From: an uncultured Parcubacteria group bacterium
GTDB lineage: Bacteria > Patescibacteriota > Minisyncoccia > UBA6257 > 2-01-FULL-56-20
Direction of reading: 5' to 3'
NCBI GenBank assembly: GCA_903944135.1
Contig: CAJAQL010000034.1
Coordinates: forward strand, 1-40,468
DNA: 40,468 nt
This document shows, in pieces, positions 38,065 to 40,468 of the stretch (its first letter is position 1; each line of letters begins with the position of its first letter). The notes under the pieces are model-generated. The model had not been told where the DNA came from and did not search any database. It saw only the letters and a program-made list of their open reading frames with translations. The position numbers and the translations under genes were made by a program.

Positions 38065-38487
38065 CTACCAAGGAGAACTAATCTGCACGGGAACTACATC
38101 GGGGAACCTATCTCCTACCTTAGGATTCCACTTCTCGGCCAAAAATCGCTCCACTCCATCCATTAACGTCGGATGGACAGCTATCCATGTAGCATAAAGA
38201 CCTAATGGTCGATATGCGAGGATGCTCGAATCGTTGCGATGTTGAGAAAGGCGGTCGCTAATGACTCCTTGCCCCACCCTCACAACTGCTGGATTAGTGC
38301 CGCCGTGCCAAATGATGTAGACGCCACGCAAATCCTTGAAATGAGGATCTGCTAAGTTCAGCGTCATGAGATCGCACCACTTGCCGTCTGTGTACCGTAC
38401 CCAATTATTGGGACTCATTATTAAGTTGTCGATCGGGGATGTCTGTGGTAAGCTAAAACCAAGGTTAAAGGGTTGTAGCGCGGCCAA
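38065..38487 (-). CDS. GIY-YIG-like domain protein
   Basis: Up to 140 residues; a second ATG at 38418 (MSPNNWVRYTDGK) would give 117. It carries GVYIIWHGGTNPAVVRVGQG (GIY-YIG-like first strands, with G-V-Y and V-R-V-G), RLSQHRND, and DGVERFLAEKWNPKVGDRFP, where Glu may be the metal ligand, ending in VPVQISSPW. I recognise this as a small phage- or plasmid-associated nuclease-like family. Function is not established. Convergent with the replication-relaxation gene. Confidence 0.6.
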   Translation of the reverse strand: MAALQPFNLGFSLPQTSPIDNLIMSPNNWVRYTDGKWCDLMTLNLADPHFKDLRGVYIIWHGGTNPAVVRVGQGVISDRLSQHRNDSSILAYRPLGLYATWIAVHPTLMDGVERFLAEKWNPKVGDRFPDVVPVQISSPW

Positions 38488-38593
38488 GTCGACCCAAGAT
38501 TCACGCCTCTTGAAGCCGCTTTTCTCACTGTTCTACTCAAATCACTCCTTCTGGGGTGGTTTTTGTATGTGGAAGCGCCTGTGGACATCCCTA

Positions 38594-38646
38594 TTGCGCG
38601 CCACGGGGGATAATGCTATTATCTCATTAACCCTTGGGGTTAATGA
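38594..38646 (+). promoter_or_regulatory. Promoter and operator of the higBA pair
   Basis: -35 TTGCGC (38594-38599), 17-base spacer, TG-extended -10 TATTAT (38617-38622). A perfect palindrome TCATTAACCC-TTG-GGGTTAATGA (38624-38646) follows directly, covering the likely transcription start. This is the expected site for autorepression by the HTH antitoxin. Confidence 0.6.
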
Positions 38647-38706
38647 TAACCTCACAAGGGGAATAGCGCAAGAGGTGGTAGCGTTCAGGACGGCCTCATC
38701 TTATAC

Positions 38707-39033
38707 ATGATAGTATCGTTCGGCGATAAAAAGATTGCTAAGATATCAGACCCCAAAGAATGTACCAAGAATTATGGCTTAAGCATGAAGAAAATCATTC
38801 ATCGCAGGTTGAATGAACTCCATGCCGCACCAAGTCTCGAAACTATGCGGGGCATTGGTGATTGCCACGAATTACAAGGTAATCTTAAGGGTTACTTTTC
38901 CGTCGATCTACAAGGATCGTATCGGATGGTATTCAGACCCGCCACAAGCAATCCTCCCTACGTTGATAATAAAATGATTATCTGGGGGAAAATAACCGAG
39001 GTCGAGATAACTGAAGTTCTTGATTATCACTAA
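38707..39033 (+). CDS. higB: RelE/HigB-type toxin
   Basis: A 108-residue basic protein of the RelE/HigB killer family: IHRRLNELHAAPSLETMRGI, CHELQGNLKGYFSVDLQGSYRMVFRP, ending KITEVEITEVLDYH. HigB toxins cut mRNA on the ribosome. The toxin gene precedes the antitoxin gene by 6 bases, the order typical of higBA. The operator upstream supports a functional toxin-antitoxin pair that could stabilise the element. Confidence 0.85.
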   Translation: MIVSFGDKKIAKISDPKECTKNYGLSMKKIIHRRLNELHAAPSLETMRGIGDCHELQGNLKGYFSVDLQGSYRMVFRPATSNPPYVDNKMIIWGKITEVEITEVLDYH

Positions 39034-39039
39034 AATCCT

Positions 39040-40161
39040 ATGAACGATAAAAATACCGAGAAAAAGTTAATATTTAAACCAGTAATAGCGATAGCTCCCG
39101 GCGAAACGCTTTTGGAGGTCATCCGATCATTGGATATTACCCAAGCGGAATTGGCACGGAGGATGGGTCGCCCACTGAAACTCATCAATGAAATCATTAA
39201 AGGGAAGACTTCAATTACCCCAGAAACAGCAGTGCAGTTGGAACAGGTTTTAGGAAAGCCCGCGGCTTTTTGGAATAACCTAGAGTCGATGTACCAAGAT
39301 TTAAAAATCAGGCAAGAGCAAGGAAATAAGTTTAAGGAGATGATTGATGAAGCAAAAAAGTTTCCTTATGCAGAGATGGCGAAGCATGATTGGGTTCCCG
39401 AAGCGCGAGACGCAGTTAAAAGAGTAGAATGCCTACTCCAATTTTTCTCCGTTACTTCTTTTGAAAATATCATAGAAAAGGCAGCATTACAGGGAGCTTA
39501 TAGTATCTCCACAAAACATAAGCACTCTATGCCAGCGATTTATGCATGGTTAAGACAAGGCGTTCGGGAAACTGAGAATATAAGCGTCAATGATTTCGAT
39601 AAAGATAAATTAATCAATAGTTTACCGCTTATAAAAGCTCTCTCTAAATCAGGGCCAGATATTTTCGCCCCGGAATTAGAGAAAATTTTCAATGAATGTG
39701 GCATAGCTTTTGTGGTAGTCCCGGAACTGACAAATGCTCCGATTTTCGGATCGACAAGATGGCTAGCGCCAAATAAAGCATTAATTCAGATGAGCATCAG
39801 ATTAAAATGGGCTGATTATTTCTGGTTTCATTTATTTCATGAGATAGGGCATATTCTCTTCGACAACAAAAAAGAATTTAATGTGGATTTTAAGGAGAAT
39901 AATCCTAGGAAGGAATCCGAAGATAGGGCAAGTGAATTTGCGATGGACACTTTAATATCCAAAAATCACTATCAGGAGATCAAGACGAAGGTCGAAAAAT
40001 TAAAATCGCAGGGATCGAGTTTTTCTGGCGAGATAAAAAGCTTCGCTACACAATTAAATATTCATCCTGGAATAATTGTCGGCAGGCTACAGCATGAAAA
40101 GGTATTGCCCTATACATTCAACCAACTAAGGATGAGGTTGGAATGGGTAAAAAAAGATTAA
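39040..40161 (+). CDS. higA: HigA-type antitoxin fused to ImmA/IrrE metallopeptidase
   Basis: A 373-residue protein. Residues about 15-85 are an XRE helix-turn-helix of HigA type (PGETLLEVIRSLDITQAELA, INEIIKGKTSITPETAVQLE, GKPAAFWNNLE). The C-terminal part (about 225-330) is an ImmA/IrrE zincin with H267-E-I-G-H271 (FWFHLFHEIGHILFDNK) and SEDRASEFAMDTLI as the next helix. Such fusions may combine repression with regulated proteolysis of the antitoxin or another regulator. Separated from higB by 6 bases. Coding composition is more AT-rich than the region left of the inverted repeat. Confidence 0.87.
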   Translation: MNDKNTEKKLIFKPVIAIAPGETLLEVIRSLDITQAELARRMGRPLKLINEIIKGKTSITPETAVQLEQVLGKPAAFWNNLESMYQDLKIRQEQGNKFKEMIDEAKKFPYAEMAKHDWVPEARDAVKRVECLLQFFSVTSFENIIEKAALQGAYSISTKHKHSMPAIYAWLRQGVRETENISVNDFDKDKLINSLPLIKALSKSGPDIFAPELEKIFNECGIAFVVVPELTNAPIFGSTRWLAPNKALIQMSIRLKWADYFWFHLFHEIGHILFDNKKEFNVDFKENNPRKESEDRASEFAMDTLISKNHYQEIKTKVEKLKSQGSSFSGEIKSFATQLNIHPGIIVGRLQHEKVLPYTFNQLRMRLEWVKKD

Positions 40162-40201
40162 ACTAAGCTTAGGTCTAGTTGATATTCGGTTTTTATTTTT
40201 T

Positions 40202-40244
40202 TCGCGCTCGGCCTTGCGGCCTTGAGCGCGATTTTCTGTTTTAA
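40202..40244 (+). terminator. Terminator of the higBA operon
   Basis: Stem TCGCGCTC/GAGCGCGA with an inner GGCC/GGCC stem, followed by ATTTTCTGTTTT, just before the right inverted repeat. Confidence 0.8.
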
Positions 40245-40245
40245 T

Positions 40246-40468
40246 TTTCACCCCCACCAACGAGCCACAACAAAAGACGGACGGGAGAGAAGGCCGAGGA
40301 CAATGAACGGAGCGGAGGACAGCAGGCCGGAGCGGAGTGAAGTCGGCATTGGATTTCAGATCGCGGCAACGCAAGAAAGCCAATGATAACGGGGTGATTT
40401 TGAGTTAGGATGGTAGTCACTCCGAAAAGAGCTAGTGACTACCTGAATGAAGGGGTAAACGACTAGGC
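40246..40468 (-). repeat. Right 223-bp inverted repeat of the terminal element
   Basis: Exact reverse complement of 36811-37033. It ends at the last base of the window, so the outer boundary coincides with the sequence end, as when an assembly stops at a multi-copy repeat. Confidence 0.95.

Overview
The window looks like chromosomal DNA of a Candidate Phyla Radiation (Patescibacteria, Parcubacteria-type) bacterium, GC roughly in the high forties, with its right edge on a long inverted repeat. The evidence is indirect: many short cell-surface genes of kinds common in that group (type IV prepilin, secreted DUF2341 protein, DUF192, FemX-like transferase, small one-helix membrane proteins), gatC-gatA for indirect Gln/Asn-tRNA charging, ordinary use of TGA as stop, and many genes whose -10 box lies about 6-7 bases before the ATG, suggesting leaderless mRNAs. 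No rRNA or ribosomal-protein gene is present to place it more precisely.

Layout. 1-7.4 kb: a small conserved protein, secreted M48-like zincin, CtpE-like P-type ATPase, encapsulin-cargo-type ferritin, CPBP membrane protease, a six-hairpin-glycosidase-like protein, an HtrA-type pseudogene remnant and an RlpA-like protein with a coupled partner. 7.5-13.3 kb: a 1076-residue secreted DUF2341/LamG/FN3/GH18/peptidoglycan-binding protein, a Cache sensor without output domain overlapping a prepilin gene, and a PAS/coiled-coil protein. 13.4-18.8 kb: NUDIX-pyrophosphatase fusion, peptidase E-like protein, zincin, then cobamide-salvage genes cbiZ and cbiB and a phospholipase D-type synthase. 18.8-25.2 kb: M50-like protein, a candidate structured ncRNA with its own promoter and terminator, tRNA-Leu(GAG), two envelope proteins, gatA, gatC and murD.

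25.2-29.2 kb is the most unusual part. A degenerate tRNA-Met-like sequence is followed by two cassette-like units. Each begins with a 125-bp block (A, with inverted termini) and ends with a roughly 100-bp structured block (B). Unit 1 carries a zincin gene. Unit 2 carries what looks like a complete small RiPP locus: a 49-residue precursor whose C-terminal core is four CxPx repeats, a PqqD-like/radical SAM/SPASM maturase that lacks the first cysteine of the canonical CX3CX2C motif, and a second zincin that could be the leader peptidase.

29.2-36.5 kb: fur diverges from a CooC/MinD-type ATPase that overlaps a cysteine-synthase-like/rhodanese fusion, suggesting metal-sulfur metabolism. Then come DUF805, a tightly overlapping surface operon (DUF192, FemX-like, C39-like/TPR), ybaB and a small membrane protein. 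36.8-40.5 kb: a 3.66-kb element bounded by 223-bp inverted repeats identical by eye, carrying a replication-relaxation protein, a GIY-YIG-like protein and a HigBA-type toxin-antitoxin pair whose antitoxin is fused to an ImmA/IrrE metallopeptidase domain.

All family names come from motif recognition by eye; no database search was possible.
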